A stretch of 49,874 nucleotides of DNA from Micrococcales bacterium (GCA_016212425.1 JACRGJ010000113.1:1-49874), one strand, 5' to 3'. Counted from the first letter of the stretch, positions 8,062 to 18,476 are shown. The notes: generated by a model not told the origin, from the letters alone. A program made the numbers and translations.

Positions 8062-9347
8062 CGCGCCGGCGCTTCCCGCAACCCGGTGTCCGCGGCGTCG
8101 GGGTGGTGCCGCGCGAAGGAGAGCACGATCCCGATCGCGGCCATGGTGCCGATGAGCGCGGTGCCGCCCGCGGAGACCAGCGGCAGGGGAACCCCGAGGA
8201 CGGGCAGCAGCCCGAGCACCACGGCGATGTTCACGAAGGCCTGCCCGATCACCCACACCATGACGCCGCCGACGACGACTCGGGGGAACATGTCGCGCTG
8301 CATCCGGATGATGCGCACGAAGGCGAAGGCGAGCAGCACGAACAGCAGCAGCACGACGATCGCCCCGACCAGCCCGAGCTCGTCCCCGATGACCGCGAAG
8401 ATGAAGTCGTTGTCGGCCGCGGGCAGCCACGACCACTTGACGATCGAGTTGCCCAGACCGCTGCCGAAGACTCCCCCGTGCGCCAGCGAGTACCAGCCCT
8501 GCAGGGTCTGGTAGCAGCTGGTGAGCGCGTCGTCCGGATTCGTGCAGCCCTGCAGCCAGACCTGGATCCGGTCGACCCGTGAGCTGCGGATCTGCGAGAG
8601 AGAGTAGGCCACGAGCGCGGCACCGAGGAGGAACACGGCGATGATCCGAAGGCGCACCGCCGCGAAGAAGTAGGCCGCCAGGACGATGGTGAACAGGATC
8701 ATCGCGGTGCCGAGGTCCCCGCCGCCGAGCACCAGTCCGATGGCGACGACGGCCACGGGGATGATGGGGATCGCCACGTGCTTCCAGTCCCGGAGGAGAT
8801 CCTGCTTGCGGGCGAGGATGGTCGCGAACCAGACGACCAGGGCGAGCTTGATGAACTCCGAGGGCTGGGCGGTGACCGGTCCGATGCGGATCCAGTTGGT
8901 GTTGTAGCCGTTCCCGTACCGGAGTCCGGGAACGTAGACGAGCAGCTGCAGGAACACGCTGCCGACGATCGCCGCCCAGGACCACCGGCGCCAGAACCGC
9001 ACGGGAAGGCGGGCCAGGATCAGCATGATCGGCAGCCCGATCAGGGCGAACAGGCCCTGGCGGGAGGCGCGCGCGAAGAAGTCGCCGCCGTCGGCGCCCG
9101 ACTGGATCGAGGACGACGAGAGCACCATGACGAGCCCGAATGCGACGAGGAACACTGTGGCCCCCAGAAGGAGGAAGTACTCGCTCGTCTCGGCCGCGAA
9201 GAGGCGGCGCACGGCGACGACCGCCTTCGCACCCTGCCGGGAGGCGGGCGCCTCGACGGGGCGGCGGACCCGAGGGCCGACGTCAGGGCCGGGCCGGTGC
9301 GCCGTCGGGCGGGTCGTCGTGCGGGGCCGCTCCGGTGTCGTCGTCAC
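8058..9347 (-). CDS. ftsW: FtsW SEDS-family septal peptidoglycan glycosyltransferase
   Basis: Polytopic SEDS protein that polymerises lipid II at the septum together with FtsI. About ten membrane segments are visible. SEDS signatures are RYGNGYNTNWIRIGPVTAQPSEF, GGGDLGTAM, and GVFGSGLGNSIVKWSWLPAADNDFIFAVIGDELG with the long extracellular loop before it. A basic N-terminal tail precedes the first membrane segment. GTG 9347 is preferred because of the strong AAGGGGGAG just upstream; ATG 9365 is in frame six codons earlier. Either start leaves a 65-83 nt overlap with the murD 3' end. Confidence 0.95.
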   Translation of the reverse strand: MTTTPERPRTTTRPTAHRPGPDVGPRVRRPVEAPASRQGAKAVVAVRRLFAAETSEYFLLLGATVFLVAFGLVMVLSSSSIQSGADGGDFFARASRQGLFALIGLPIMLILARLPVRFWRRWSWAAIVGSVFLQLLVYVPGLRYGNGYNTNWIRIGPVTAQPSEFIKLALVVWFATILARKQDLLRDWKHVAIPIIPVAVVAIGLVLGGGDLGTAMILFTIVLAAYFFAAVRLRIIAVFLLGAALVAYSLSQIRSSRVDRIQVWLQGCTNPDDALTSCYQTLQGWYSLAHGGVFGSGLGNSIVKWSWLPAADNDFIFAVIGDELGLVGAIVVLLLFVLLAFAFVRIIRMQRDMFPRVVVGGVMVWVIGQAFVNIAVVLGLLPVLGVPLPLVSAGGTALIGTMAAIGIVLSFARHHPDAADTGLREAPAR

Positions 9348-10860
9348 GGGCTCCCCCTTCTGCATGGCTTGTGGTGCGGCGTTCGGCGTACTCGCGGACC
9401 GCGTCGGCGAAGCGCCGGCCGCGATCCGCGTAGTCCGCGAACTGGTCGAATGAGGCTGCCGCCGGTGCGAGCAGCACGGTGTCGCCCACGCGGGCGAGTG
9501 CCGCCGCCGCCCGCACAGCCGCAGGCATCACCTGCTCAGTCTCGGGGGCGTGCACCTCGACGACCGGAACGCCCGGCGCGTGTCGCGCGAACGCGTCGAG
9601 CAGTGCCGCACGCTCCCGGCCGATGAGCACCGCGCCGCGCAGCCGCGGACCGGCCGCCGCGATGAGCGGCGCAACGTCGACGCCCTTGAACTGACCGCCG
9701 AGCATCCACACCACGGACTCGAACGCCGCGAGGGAGGCGCGGGCCGCCTCAGCGTTCGTGGCCTTCGAGTCGTCGATCCAGACGATCCCCTCGGCCTCCG
9801 CCACGCGCTCGGTGCGGTGCGGGGCGACCCGGAACGCGCGGATGCCCTCCCGGACCGCAGCCGGCGGGAGCCCGACGGCGCGGACGAGCGCCGCCGCCGC
9901 GAGGGCGTTCTGGGCCATGTGCGGCGAGGCGAGACCGGCGACGACGAGGTCGTCGACGGTGCCGAGTTCGAGGGCGGTGCTCCGGCGGTCGTCGAGGAAC
10001 GCCCGGTCGACGAGCACGCCGTCGACGATCCCGAGATCGGACGGAGAGGGGATGCCGAGGCCGAAGCCGACGGCGCGGGCGCCCTCCTGAACCTCCGCCT
10101 CCTCGACCATGCGCTCGGTGGCGCCGTCCGCGAGATTGTAGACGCACGCGACGCGCGTGTTCCGGTAGACCTTCGCCTTCGCGTCCCGGTAGGCGTCCGC
10201 CGATCCGTGCCAGGCGAGGTGGTCGTCGGCGAGATTGAGGCATACGCTCGCGAGGGGCGCCACCTCTCCCCCCTGACTCCGGGCGAACCAGTGCAACTGG
10301 TGACTGGAGAGCTCGACGACGAGCACGTCGAAGCCCTCGGGGTCGCGCACGGCATCGAGCACCGGCACGCCGATGTTGCCCACCGGGGCGGCCCTGACCC
10401 CGCCGGCGACGAGCATCGTCGCGGCGAGCTCGGTCGTCGTGGTCTTCCCGTTGGTGCCGGTCACGCAGAGCCACTCGGCGGCGCGCACCTTGTCCCGCAC
10501 GCGCCAGGCCAGCTCGATGTCGCCCCAGACGGGCAGCGACCGCTCCTCGGCCCAGCGGAGCAGGGGATGCCGGGGCGGATATCCGGGCGAGACGACGACG
10601 AGCTCGGGGTCGAAGTCCGCGAACGCCGGAGGGGCCCCGGCATCGTCGGCGACCGCCAGCCAGCGGGCGCCGATCACCGCGAGCAGGTCGACGTGCTCCG
10701 GCGAGCCGGAGGCGCCGCTCACGAGCACCTCCGCGCCGAGTTCGACCAGGGTGTCCGCCACCGAGAAGCCCGTCACACCGAGACCGAGGACGAGCACGCG
10801 CAGCCCGCGCCAGTCCGCATGCCAGCTGGTGAGAGCGGCGAGGTCGCGTTGCGCGCTCAC
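9283..10860 (-). CDS. murD: UDP-N-acetylmuramoyl-L-alanine--D-glutamate ligase
   Basis: Adds D-Glu to UDP-MurNAc-L-Ala. It has the N-terminal Rossmann-like segment RVLVLGLGVTGFSVAD, P-loop GTNGKTT at 135-141, VVELSSHQLHW, NLADDHLAWHGS, and the C-terminal HRTERVAEAEGIVWIDDSKATN and LGGQFKGVD motifs. It is 525 residues, longer than the usual 450-480. The extra length is a hydrophilic tail after about residue 495 (HAEGGARDDDTGAAPHDD) that overlaps ftsW. Starts at GTG 10860, 49 nt after mraY. Confidence 0.96.
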   Translation of the reverse strand: MSAQRDLAALTSWHADWRGLRVLVLGLGVTGFSVADTLVELGAEVLVSGASGSPEHVDLLAVIGARWLAVADDAGAPPAFADFDPELVVVSPGYPPRHPLLRWAEERSLPVWGDIELAWRVRDKVRAAEWLCVTGTNGKTTTTELAATMLVAGGVRAAPVGNIGVPVLDAVRDPEGFDVLVVELSSHQLHWFARSQGGEVAPLASVCLNLADDHLAWHGSADAYRDAKAKVYRNTRVACVYNLADGATERMVEEAEVQEGARAVGFGLGIPSPSDLGIVDGVLVDRAFLDDRRSTALELGTVDDLVVAGLASPHMAQNALAAAALVRAVGLPPAAVREGIRAFRVAPHRTERVAEAEGIVWIDDSKATNAEAARASLAAFESVVWMLGGQFKGVDVAPLIAAAGPRLRGAVLIGRERAALLDAFARHAPGVPVVEVHAPETEQVMPAAVRAAAALARVGDTVLLAPAAASFDQFADYADRGRRFADAVREYAERRTTSHAEGGARDDDTGAAPHDDPPDGAPARP

Positions 10861-10909
10861 GGCGCCCAGCGCGTCGCGAGGGGCCTCAGCAGCGCCCTCA
10901 GCAGCACCC

Positions 10910-12010
10910 TCATCGAACAGCCCACTCGAGGTAGAACACGCCGATGCCGGCGGCGACGCACATCCCGCCGATGATCCAGAACCGCACGACGACCGTGATC
11001 TCGGCCCAGCCCTTGAGCTCGAAGTGGTGATGCAGCGGGCTCATGAGGAAGACGCGCCGGCCGCCGGAGAGCTTGAAGTAGACGCGCTGGACGATGACCG
11101 ACCCGGTGACGATGAAGTAGATGCCGCCGATGAGCACCAGCAGCAGCTCGGTGCGGGTCAGGATCGCCAGGCCGGCGAGCGCCCCGCCGAGGGCGAGCGA
11201 GCCGGTGTCGCCCATGAAGATCTGCGCCGGAGAGGTGTTCCACCACAGGAAGCCGATGAGACTCCCGGCGATCGCGGCGGCGACCACGGCGAGGTCGAGG
11301 GGGTCGCGGACCGAGTAGCACTTGCTCGCGACGTCGACATCGAGGTTCGCGCTGCTGCAGGACTGGTTGAACTGCCAGAAGCCGATGGCGATGTAGCCCG
11401 AGAAGGCGAGGATCGCCGAGCCGGTGGCGAGGCCGTCGAGCCCGTCGGCGACGTTGACGCCATTCGAGGCGCTGACCGCGATGACGTTGGTCCAGACGAC
11501 GAACAGGATGACGCCGAGCACCGTTCCGAAGGCCGCGAGATTGAGCCACGGGATGTCGCGGATGAACGAGACGGCGGTCGAGGCCGGCCGCAGGGAGTAC
11601 TCGTCCTCGGGGGCCATGAGCGCGACGATCGCGAAGGTCGTGGCGATCACGACCTGCCCGGCGATCTTCGCCCACCCGCCGAGCCCGAGGCTTCGCTGGT
11701 TGCGCGTCTTCAGGAAGTCGTCGAGGAAGCCGACGGCACCGAGTCCGACCATCAGCAGGTAGACCATGACGCCGACGAGCGTCCACGGCGCGCCGATGAC
11801 CAGGTGCCCGACGAGGTAGCCGAGTCCCGAGCCGAGGATGAAGATGATGCCGCCCATGGTGGGCGTGCCGCGCTTGGCGTGATGCGACTGCGGGCCGTCG
11901 TCGCGGATGAACTGCCCCCAGCCGAGCCGGCGGAACAGGCGGATGAACAGGGGCGTCCCGAGGAGCGTGAACGCCAGCCCGAACCCGGCGGCGACCAGGA
12001 GCCCGATCAT
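10910..12010 (-). CDS. mraY: Phospho-N-acetylmuramoyl-pentapeptide transferase
   Basis: Integral membrane enzyme that transfers phospho-MurNAc-pentapeptide to undecaprenyl phosphate, forming lipid I. About ten membrane helices. Signatures are [12 protein letters not shown], the acidic pair [18 protein letters not shown] (usually TDGLDG; the Thr is Ala here), [12 protein letters not shown] and the histidine motif [13 protein letters not shown]. Length 366 is normal. The start ATG overlaps the murF stop (ATGA). Confidence 0.96.
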   Translation of the reverse strand: MIGLLVAAGFGLAFTLLGTPLFIRLFRRLGWGQFIRDDGPQSHHAKRGTPTMGGIIFILGSGLGYLVGHLVIGAPWTLVGVMVYLLMVGLGAVGFLDDFLKTRNQRSLGLGGWAKIAGQVVIATTFAIVALMAPEDEYSLRPASTAVSFIRDIPWLNLAAFGTVLGVILFVVWTNVIAVSASNGVNVADGLDGLATGSAILAFSGYIAIGFWQFNQSCSSANLDVDVASKCYSVRDPLDLAVVAAAIAGSLIGFLWWNTSPAQIFMGDTGSLALGGALAGLAILTRTELLLVLIGGIYFIVTGSVIVQRVYFKLSGGRRVFLMSPLHHHFELKGWAEITVVVRFWIIGGMCVAAGIGVFYLEWAVR

Positions 12011-13476
12011 CCGCCGTCTCCCGGCACGGGATCCCCGATCGGCCCGGAAGCGGCGATCCGATCGCCGAGCACGCGCAGCCCCGCGGATTTGGAGGACTTC
12101 ACGAGGACGACATCCCCGGGCCGGAGCACCTCACGCAGCACAGCGTAGGCGGCGTCGTGGTCCGGGACGAGCACCGACTCCCCGTCCCATGACCCCTCCA
12201 GTCCCGCCGCGTGGTGGATGTGGCGGGCGCCGTCGCCGACGACGATGAGCTGCGCGATGTTCAGGCGCACCGCGAGCCGGCCGATCCGGTCGTGCTCCTC
12301 GTCGCTGAACTCGCCGAGCTCCGCCATCTCGCCGATGACCGCGATCGAGCGCCGCTCCCCCGCCGTCAGCTCGGCGAGGGTCTTCAGTGCCGCCGCGGTC
12401 GAGTCCGGGCTCGCGTTGTAGGCGTCGTTGATGACGGTGACGCCGTCGCCGCGCTCGAGCACCTCCATGCGCCAGCGCTCGGCCCGAGCCACCGTTCCGA
12501 GGGTCTGGATCGCGCGATCGAGGTCGAGCCCCCGCTCTCGCGCCACGGCGAGGGCGGCGAGGGCGTTGCCCACGTGGTGCTCGCCCAGGATGCGCAGGCG
12601 CACGGGACGCGCGATGCCGTCGGCCACGACGGTGAACCGGGTGCCGCCGGCATTGACCTCGATGTCCTCGGCGCGGACGTCGGCGCGCCGGGACAGTCCG
12701 AAGCGGACCACGCGCGCCCGGGTCTCGCCGGCCATCTGCTCGACCCGCGGATCGTCGGTGTTGAGCACGGCCACGGCCGTCGCCGGGAGGCCGGTGACGA
12801 GGCCCGCCTTCTCGCGGCGCACCTCCTCGACGCCGCCGAACATGCCCGCGTGCGCCATGCCGACCTTGAGCACCACCGCGATGTCGGGCATGACCATGCC
12901 GACCAGGCGGGCGATGTCCCCCGGCTGACCGGCACCCATCTCCAGCACCAGGTGACGGGTGCGCTCGTCCGCGCGGAGCATCGTCACCGGCATGCCGACG
13001 TGATTGTTGAAGGATCCGGTGGGGGCGACGGTCGGGCCGTCCGCGGCGAGGATCGCGGCGAGCAGGTTCTTCGTCGTCGTCTTCCCGTTCGACCCGGTGA
13101 TGCCGACGACATCCAGCCCTCCGGATGCGCGCAGCTCGGCGACGACCGTCCGCGCCAGGGCGGCGAGGGCGACCACCGCATCCGACACCACGATCTGCGG
13201 AACCGGGAGCTCGAGTTCGCGCTCGTCGATCACCAGCGCGGCCCCCGCCGCCGCCGCGGACCCGGCGAAGAGATGGCCGTCGGTCTCGGCACCGTGCATC
13301 GCGACGAACACGCTGCCCGGCTCGACGAGCCGCGAGTCGGTCTGCACCGAACCGCTGACAGGGGCCGCGTCGCGGATCGGCACGGCACCCGAGGCGGTGT
13401 CCTGCGGGGTCGCGGCGGGAAGCACCAGCCGGCCGGAGACCCGCTCGGCGATCCCGGCAAGGGGGAGCGGGATCAC
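12007..13476 (-). CDS. murF: UDP-MurNAc-tripeptide--D-alanyl-D-alanine ligase
   Basis: Adds D-Ala-D-Ala to complete the UDP-MurNAc-pentapeptide. The N-terminal substrate domain contains [19 protein letters not shown]; the P-loop [13 protein letters not shown] is at about 126-136; then [33 protein letters not shown] and the C-terminal [10 protein letters not shown] and [10 protein letters not shown]. 489 residues, normal. GTG 13476 overlaps the murE stop as GTGA. Confidence 0.96.
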   Translation of the reverse strand: MIPLPLAGIAERVSGRLVLPAATPQDTASGAVPIRDAAPVSGSVQTDSRLVEPGSVFVAMHGAETDGHLFAGSAAAAGAALVIDERELELPVPQIVVSDAVVALAALARTVVAELRASGGLDVVGITGSNGKTTTKNLLAAILAADGPTVAPTGSFNNHVGMPVTMLRADERTRHLVLEMGAGQPGDIARLVGMVMPDIAVVLKVGMAHAGMFGGVEEVRREKAGLVTGLPATAVAVLNTDDPRVEQMAGETRARVVRFGLSRRADVRAEDIEVNAGGTRFTVVADGIARPVRLRILGEHHVGNALAALAVARERGLDLDRAIQTLGTVARAERWRMEVLERGDGVTVINDAYNASPDSTAAALKTLAELTAGERRSIAVIGEMAELGEFSDEEHDRIGRLAVRLNIAQLIVVGDGARHIHHAAGLEGSWDGESVLVPDHDAAYAVLREVLRPGDVVLVKSSKSAGLRVLGDRIAASGPIGDPVPGDGG

Positions 13477-15059
13477 GCCCAGCCCGCCTCACGCAGCGCC
13501 CGGCGCGCCTCGTCGCGAGCGGAGTACTCCGTGCGCACCCCGCGGATGTCGCGGTAGTCCTGGTGTCCCGGCCCCGCCCACAGGATGGCGTCGCCCTCAC
13601 GGGCCAGCCCGACGGCGGCCCGGATGGCGGCCTCCGGAGGGCTCACCTCGAGCGTCTGCTCCGGCTGGTGCTCGGCGAGCTGCGCCCCCTCGAGCAGGGT
13701 CGCGCGGATCGAGGCCGGGTCCTCGAAGCGCGGATGGTGGTCGGTGATGACCAGGATGTCGCTGCCCTCCGCCGCGACGCGGGCCATCTCGTGCCGCTTG
13801 GTGGCGTCGCGGTCGCCGTCGGCGCCGAAGACCATGATCGTGCGGCCGGGGGTGAAACTCCGGACGGCCGCGAGGGTGTTCTCGAACGCATCCGGACTGT
13901 GACCGAAGTCGACGAACACCGCGGGGCCGCGCTCGCCGGAGACGCGCTCGGTGCGGCCAGGCAGGTAGGCATCGACGCCGTCGGCGAGGGCGGCGGCGAC
14001 GCGGCCGAGCTCGAAGCCCGCCTCCAGAAGCAGGACGATCGCGAGCCCGGCATTCGCGGCCATGTGCCAGCCGATGATCGGGACCGTGGTCTCGATCGAG
14101 CGGCCGTCCCGCGCGGTCAGCCGGAGCCCGGTGCGCTCGGCCGACTCCGCGGTGACCTCGACCAGCCAGTCGGCGGCGGGGTCCGCGTCCGCCCCGCGCC
14201 GCCGGGTCGCGATCGTGGTGACGGGGATGCGGGTGTCGCGGACGACCCGCGCGCCCCACGGCGTGTCGAGCGACACGACACCGCGACGGGCATGCCGCGG
14301 ATCGAAGAGGGCGAGTTTGGCGTGGAAGTAGTCCTCCATGTCGGCGTAGTCGTCCAGGTGGTCGTGGCTGAGGTTCGTGAACCCGACGACGTCGAAGAGG
14401 ATGCCGTCGACGCGGCGCCAGGTGAGAGCCTGCGCACTCACCTCGATCGCGACGGCGCGCACCTCCTCCTCCCGCATCCGCGCCAGGAGCGCGTGCAGCT
14501 CGCTGGCCTCCGGTGTGGTGAGGCGGGAGACGTAGGTCGTGCCGCCGATGTGCCGTTCGGCGGTCGAGCTCAGTCCGGTCGTCAGGCCGAGCTGGCGCAG
14601 CATCCCCTCGAGCAGGTACACCGTGGAGGTCTTGCCATTGGTCCCGGTCACGCCGAACAGCACGGGCGGGTGCTCTCCCGTGCGGTAGACCCGGTCCGCG
14701 AGCTCTCCGAGCACGTCCCGCGGCGCCTCCACCGTGACGACGGGCAGCCCCGCGCCCGCGGCGATCGCCGCGCCCTCGGCGTCCGTCAGCAGCGCCACCG
14801 CGCCGGCCGCGCGGGCATCGGCTGCGAACTCTGCGCCGTGGCGGCGGAGGCCGCGGAGGCCGACGTAGAGGTCGCCGGGGCGCACCTCGGCGGAGGACAG
14901 CGTGATGCCCGTGACGGCCACCTCGCCGATGTCCCCGGCCGTCGGCACGCCGAGGCCCCGCACGATCTCGGAGAGTGACCGGGGGGTCGGATGCTCGGGC
15001 CGGATGACCGGCGGCATCCGAGAACCCACGTCGTCTCGCTTCCTTCCGCGCGCCGTCAC
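13473..15059 (-). CDS. murE: UDP-N-acetylmuramoyl-L-alanyl-D-glutamate--diamino/amino acid ligase with atypical selectivity motif
   Basis: Adds the third stem-peptide residue. The N-terminal domain has DLYVGLRGLRRHGAEF; P-loop GVTGTNGKTS is at about 136-145; FTNLSHDHLDDY and the carbamylated-Lys region YFHAKLALF are intact. The C-terminal domain has VDFGHSPDAFENTL and FGADGDRDATKR. The residue-selectivity motif at 440-444 is DHHPR, where DAP-adding enzymes have DNPR, so the substrate is probably not meso-DAP. Group-B peptidoglycans of Microbacteriaceae use Lys, Orn, Dab or Hse at this position. GTG 15059 overlaps ftsI; GTG 15029, with AGGAAG 9 nt upstream, and ATG 15017 are alternatives. Confidence 0.93.
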   Translation of the reverse strand: MTARGRKRDDVGSRMPPVIRPEHPTPRSLSEIVRGLGVPTAGDIGEVAVTGITLSSAEVRPGDLYVGLRGLRRHGAEFAADARAAGAVALLTDAEGAAIAAGAGLPVVTVEAPRDVLGELADRVYRTGEHPPVLFGVTGTNGKTSTVYLLEGMLRQLGLTTGLSSTAERHIGGTTYVSRLTTPEASELHALLARMREEEVRAVAIEVSAQALTWRRVDGILFDVVGFTNLSHDHLDDYADMEDYFHAKLALFDPRHARRGVVSLDTPWGARVVRDTRIPVTTIATRRRGADADPAADWLVEVTAESAERTGLRLTARDGRSIETTVPIIGWHMAANAGLAIVLLLEAGFELGRVAAALADGVDAYLPGRTERVSGERGPAVFVDFGHSPDAFENTLAAVRSFTPGRTIMVFGADGDRDATKRHEMARVAAEGSDILVITDHHPRFEDPASIRATLLEGAQLAEHQPEQTLEVSPPEAAIRAAVGLAREGDAILWAGPGHQDYRDIRGVRTEYSARDEARRALREAGWA

Positions 15060-16816
15060 CAGGTGAGCGGGATGTTCGGGGGCGTCGTGGTCGACGGGGG
15101 GATCCGATAGGTCTTGATGACCTGCTTCATGACCGCCGCGAACACGGGCGCTGCCGCCATCGACGTCTTGATCTTAGTCGGCTCGCCGAGGGTGACGACC
15201 ACCGCGTACTGCGGGTTGTCGACGGTGGAGATCCCGGCGACCGAGACGTTCCGCTCCTTCCCGTACGCCTTCGTCGCGGGATCGGCGACCTGCGCCGTGC
15301 CGGTCTTCGCCGCGATCCGGTAGCCCGGGATCGTGACGATCTTGGAGATGTTGCTGTATTCGGCGACCGTCTCCATCATGAGCAGCGTGTTCTGGGCGGC
15401 CTCGGCCGACACGACCCGGGTGCCCTCGGTCGAGGGCTGATCGGTGACGGTGCCGTCCGGGCGCTCGCAGCCCTCCGCGAGCGTCAGCGGAACGCGGACC
15501 CCGCCGTTGCCGAGCGTCTGGTAGAGCCCGGCCATCTGGGCCGAGGTGACCGAGATGCCCTGACCGAACTGCTGTGCCTTGTCGCTGATCACGTCGATCG
15601 AGGCGGGGTCCTGCACCAGTCCGCCCGACTCGCCGAGAAAATCGACGGCGGTCGGCGAGCCGAAGCCGAACTTCTTCAGGTACGCCGTGCGCTGAGCGAC
15701 GGGCAGTCGCTCGCTGATCACCGAGATACCGATGTTCGAGGACTGCTCGATGATTCCGGTGGCCGTCCAGCGCATCGTCGGATGCGCGAACACGTCGGTG
15801 ATGCGGGCGCCCGCGGGGAAGCCGGTGCTGTACTGGCTGGGCACGACGACCTGGTCGTACGGGGTGAGCTTGCCGGCGTCCATCAGCGACGCGACGGTTG
15901 CCGGCTTCATGATCGATCCGGGCTCGTAGGGCGAGGTGAAGAAGCGCGCGCCCCGGTTCTCGGGGCTGGTGGCGTCCACATCGTTCGGGTCGACGGTCGG
16001 GTACTGCGCGGCGGCCACGATGTCGCCGTCCTTGATCCGCACCACCGCGACCGTGCCCCACTTCGCCCCCTGCGCGAGCACCTGCTCCTGCAGCGCCTGC
16101 TGCGAGAACCACTGCAGGTCGGAGTCGAGGGTGAGCTTCAGCGTGCCGCCGTCCTTCGCCGCCTTCGTCACCCGGCTGCTGGCGGGGATCTGGACCCAGT
16201 CGGCGCCGTGTTCGTAGCTGGTCGAGCCGTTGCTGGAGGCCAGGCACGACTGGGCGCTCAGCTCGAGTCCCGCCAGCGGCGTGCTGCCGGTGCCGGTGAA
16301 GCCGACGAGATTGCCCGCGATGGCGCCCTGCGGGTAGCTGCGCGCGGGTTCCGGCTCGGAGGAGAGCCAGGCGAGCCCGAGGGCCTTCACCTTCTGGAAG
16401 GTGGCCAGCTTCACCGAGAGCACCAGGCGCACGTAGTTCTTCGTGGGGTCCGCGGTCAGCGCGCGCAGAATCTCCTGCGGATCGGCGCCGGTCAGTGCGG
16501 CGATCTTCGCCAGCGCGGTGCTGGGGTTCTCGCCTCGCGGCGGATTCGCGGCCCAGCTGGCGAAGGTGTTCGGCGCGGCGGTGATGTTCCAGCGCTGCAC
16601 GCTGTCGGCCAGGACGATCCCGTTCGCGTCGACGATGGAGCCGCGCGTGCCGTAGGTGATGTACGACGCCTTCTGGATCTTCGTCGCCTGCTGGGTCAGC
16701 GCATCCGCCCGGACGACCTGCAGGTCCACGAGCCGGGTGGTGAACACGCCGACGACCGCGACCGTCGCCAGCAGCGAGACGGCGACCCGCCGCCGCATGC
16801 TGCGCGAGAGGCTCAC
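15056..16816 (-). CDS. ftsI: Septal class B penicillin-binding protein (PBP3-type transpeptidase)
   Basis: Transpeptidase that cross-links septal peptidoglycan and partners FtsW. A short cytoplasmic stretch and one membrane segment (about 10-33) lead to the pedestal domain (TRGSIVDANGIVLA), then the transpeptidase domain with active-site S301-I-M-K304, SSN at 359-361 and KTG at 504-506. Length 586 is normal for actinobacterial PbpB. Its stop overlaps the murE start; its GTG start lies 32 nt after the FtsL-like gene. A Pro/Thr-rich tail ends the protein and no PASTA domain is present. Confidence 0.96.
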   Translation of the reverse strand: MSLSRSMRRRVAVSLLATVAVVGVFTTRLVDLQVVRADALTQQATKIQKASYITYGTRGSIVDANGIVLADSVQRWNITAAPNTFASWAANPPRGENPSTALAKIAALTGADPQEILRALTADPTKNYVRLVLSVKLATFQKVKALGLAWLSSEPEPARSYPQGAIAGNLVGFTGTGSTPLAGLELSAQSCLASSNGSTSYEHGADWVQIPASSRVTKAAKDGGTLKLTLDSDLQWFSQQALQEQVLAQGAKWGTVAVVRIKDGDIVAAAQYPTVDPNDVDATSPENRGARFFTSPYEPGSIMKPATVASLMDAGKLTPYDQVVVPSQYSTGFPAGARITDVFAHPTMRWTATGIIEQSSNIGISVISERLPVAQRTAYLKKFGFGSPTAVDFLGESGGLVQDPASIDVISDKAQQFGQGISVTSAQMAGLYQTLGNGGVRVPLTLAEGCERPDGTVTDQPSTEGTRVVSAEAAQNTLLMMETVAEYSNISKIVTIPGYRIAAKTGTAQVADPATKAYGKERNVSVAGISTVDNPQYAVVVTLGEPTKIKTSMAAAPVFAAVMKQVIKTYRIPPSTTTPPNIPLTW

Positions 16817-16848
16817 GCGTTCTCCGTTCCTGGGATGCCGGTGCGCGA

Positions 16849-17508
16849 TCAGCGGGTGGTCGGCGAGGGCAGCACGCCCGGCGTCGATGGTAGGGACGGG
16901 GCTGATGCGGTCGGCGCAGGCGCGCCCGCAGCACCCGGGTCCGCCAGGGCTCCGGGGGTGGAGATCCCTCCGCCCTCCGCCGTGGCCGCGTCGGCCGCCA
17001 TCGAATCCCTGGCCGCCTGGTCGGCGACCGCGTTCTGCGCGGCGAGGGCGGCAGGGTCGATCGCCGAGCCGGACAGGAGCGCGTTGGCGATGAGATTGCC
17101 GCTGGCGGTGAGGGATCCGCCGGCGGCGCTGGGCACGCCGGAGACCTGCCCGGAGCCCGCGTCGAGGAACACGGGGTTGCCGCTGGCGATCATGCCGAGG
17201 GCCTCCGCGTTGCGGGTGAGGTTCTGCGTCGAGCGGAGCACGTCCAGCCGCTCCCGGGTCGCGGACTGGGTGCGCGAATAGTCGCGTTCCTGCACCTGCA
17301 GCGCGCTGATGCGGTACGCCCCATCGGCGGTCGCGATGCTCAGCAGAAGCTGCGCCAGGAGGATCGCGCCGATCCCGCCGACGATGACGATCGCGTAGAC
17401 GAGCTTCGGGCGGGCGCGGCGTTGGGCCGCGGTGGCCGCGATCTCGAGGTGACGGGAGGGGCGCTCGTTCCGGCGCAGCGGCAGGCTGGAGTAGGCGGGC
17501 AGGCTCAC
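16849..17508 (-). CDS. FtsL-like bitopic division protein with long extracellular tail
   Basis: Position between rsmH and ftsI and the topology identify this as the FtsL-type divisome subunit (mycobacterial equivalent Rv2164c). Residues 1-35 are basic and cytoplasmic, about 36-59 is a membrane helix ([20 protein letters not shown]), and about 65-100 is a short coiled coil ([20 protein letters not shown]). [12 protein letters not shown] follows, the FtsL-like segment. The remaining 110 residues are Ala/Pro/Ser-rich and without recognisable fold, which is long for FtsL. Sequence identity with FtsL is weak; the call rests on context and architecture. GTG 17508 overlaps the rsmH stop (GTGA). Confidence 0.8.
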   Translation of the reverse strand: MSLPAYSSLPLRRNERPSRHLEIAATAAQRRARPKLVYAIVIVGGIGAILLAQLLLSIATADGAYRISALQVQERDYSRTQSATRERLDVLRSTQNLTRNAEALGMIASGNPVFLDAGSGQVSGVPSAAGGSLTASGNLIANALLSGSAIDPAALAAQNAVADQAARDSMAADAATAEGGGISTPGALADPGAAGAPAPTASAPSLPSTPGVLPSPTTR

Positions 17509-18476
17509 GCGGCCGCTCCCTTCGGGGTGGTGGGCGTCGGCAGTCGCTCGGCGGCGCGGAGCCGCACGGAGGCCGCTCTCGGGTTCGTCTCGCGCTCGGC
17601 GTCGCCGGCCTGCTCGGCGCCGCGGACGAGGAGCCGGAAACCGGGACGGTGCTCCGGCAGCTCCACGGGAAGTCCGCGGGGCGCGGTCGAGACGGTGACC
17701 GCGTGGAGAGCGCGCTTGACGATGCGGTCCTCGAGCGAGTGATACGCCAGGACGACGATCCGGCCTCCCGGCTCGAGCGCCTCGAGAGCGGCCGGGATGG
17801 CGGCGGCGACGCCGCCGAGCTCCTGGTTCACCTCGATGCGCAGCGCCTGGAACACGCGCTTGGCGGGATGCCCGGTGCGCTGCGCGGCCGCGGGGGTCGC
17901 CGCGGCGATCAGCTCGACGAGCTGGCCGGATCGGGTGAGGGGAGCGGTTGCCCGCCGCTCGACGATCCGGCGCGCGAAGCGCGGCGCCAGCCGCTCCTCG
18001 CCGTACTCGTGGAAGATCCGGCGCAGCTCCTCCTCGGAGTACTCCGCCAACACCTGCTCGGCGGTGATCCCGACGGTGGGGTTCATCCGCATGTCCAGCG
18101 GGGCATCTTGCGCGTACGCGAAGCCCCGCTCCGCGTCGTCGAGCTGCATGGACGAAACGCCGAGGTCGAACAGGACGCCGGAGACGGCCGCGATGCGGAG
18201 CGAGGCGAGCGCGTCGGGCAGCGCGTCGTAGGGCGCGTGCACGAGATGAACCCGGTCGCCGAAGGGCGCCAGCCGCTCCCCCGCCCGCGCCAGCGCGGCC
18301 GGGTCGCGGTCGATGCCGACGAACGCGAGACGGGGGAAGCGGTGCAGGAACGACTCGGCATGGCCGCCGAGGCCGAGCGTCGCATCCACCAGGACGGCGC
18401 CGTCCCGCTCCAGCGCCGGCGCGAGCAGCTCGACGCAGCGCGCGAGGAGGACGGGGATGTGGGAGAAGGCTTCCAT
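17505..18476 (-). CDS. rsmH: 16S rRNA (cytosine1402-N4)-methyltransferase
   Basis: SAM-dependent methyltransferase that modifies C1402 in the ribosomal P site. The N-terminal [15 protein letters not shown] precedes SAM motif I ([13 protein letters not shown]). [40 protein letters not shown] and the C-terminal [16 protein letters not shown] and [15 protein letters not shown] are all diagnostic. ATG 18476 fits the family N-terminus (323 residues); ATG 18512 in frame adds 12 unconserved residues. Neither has a strong ribosome binding site. It follows mraZ after a gap of about 100 nt. Confidence 0.96.
   Translation of the reverse strand: MEAFSHIPVLLARCVELLAPALERDGAVLVDATLGLGGHAESFLHRFPRLAFVGIDRDPAALARAGERLAPFGDRVHLVHAPYDALPDALASLRIAAVSGVLFDLGVSSMQLDDAERGFAYAQDAPLDMRMNPTVGITAEQVLAEYSEEELRRIFHEYGEERLAPRFARRIVERRATAPLTRSGQLVELIAAATPAAAQRTGHPAKRVFQALRIEVNQELGGVAAAIPAALEALEPGGRIVVLAYHSLEDRIVKRALHAVTVSTAPRGLPVELPEHRPGFRLLVRGAEQAGDAERETNPRAASVRLRAAERLPTPTTPKGAAA

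Noticed and set aside
10857-11786. 309-codon minus-strand frame overlapping mraY
   Set aside because: Out-of-frame shadow with Arg/His-rich sequence; mraY accounts for the region.
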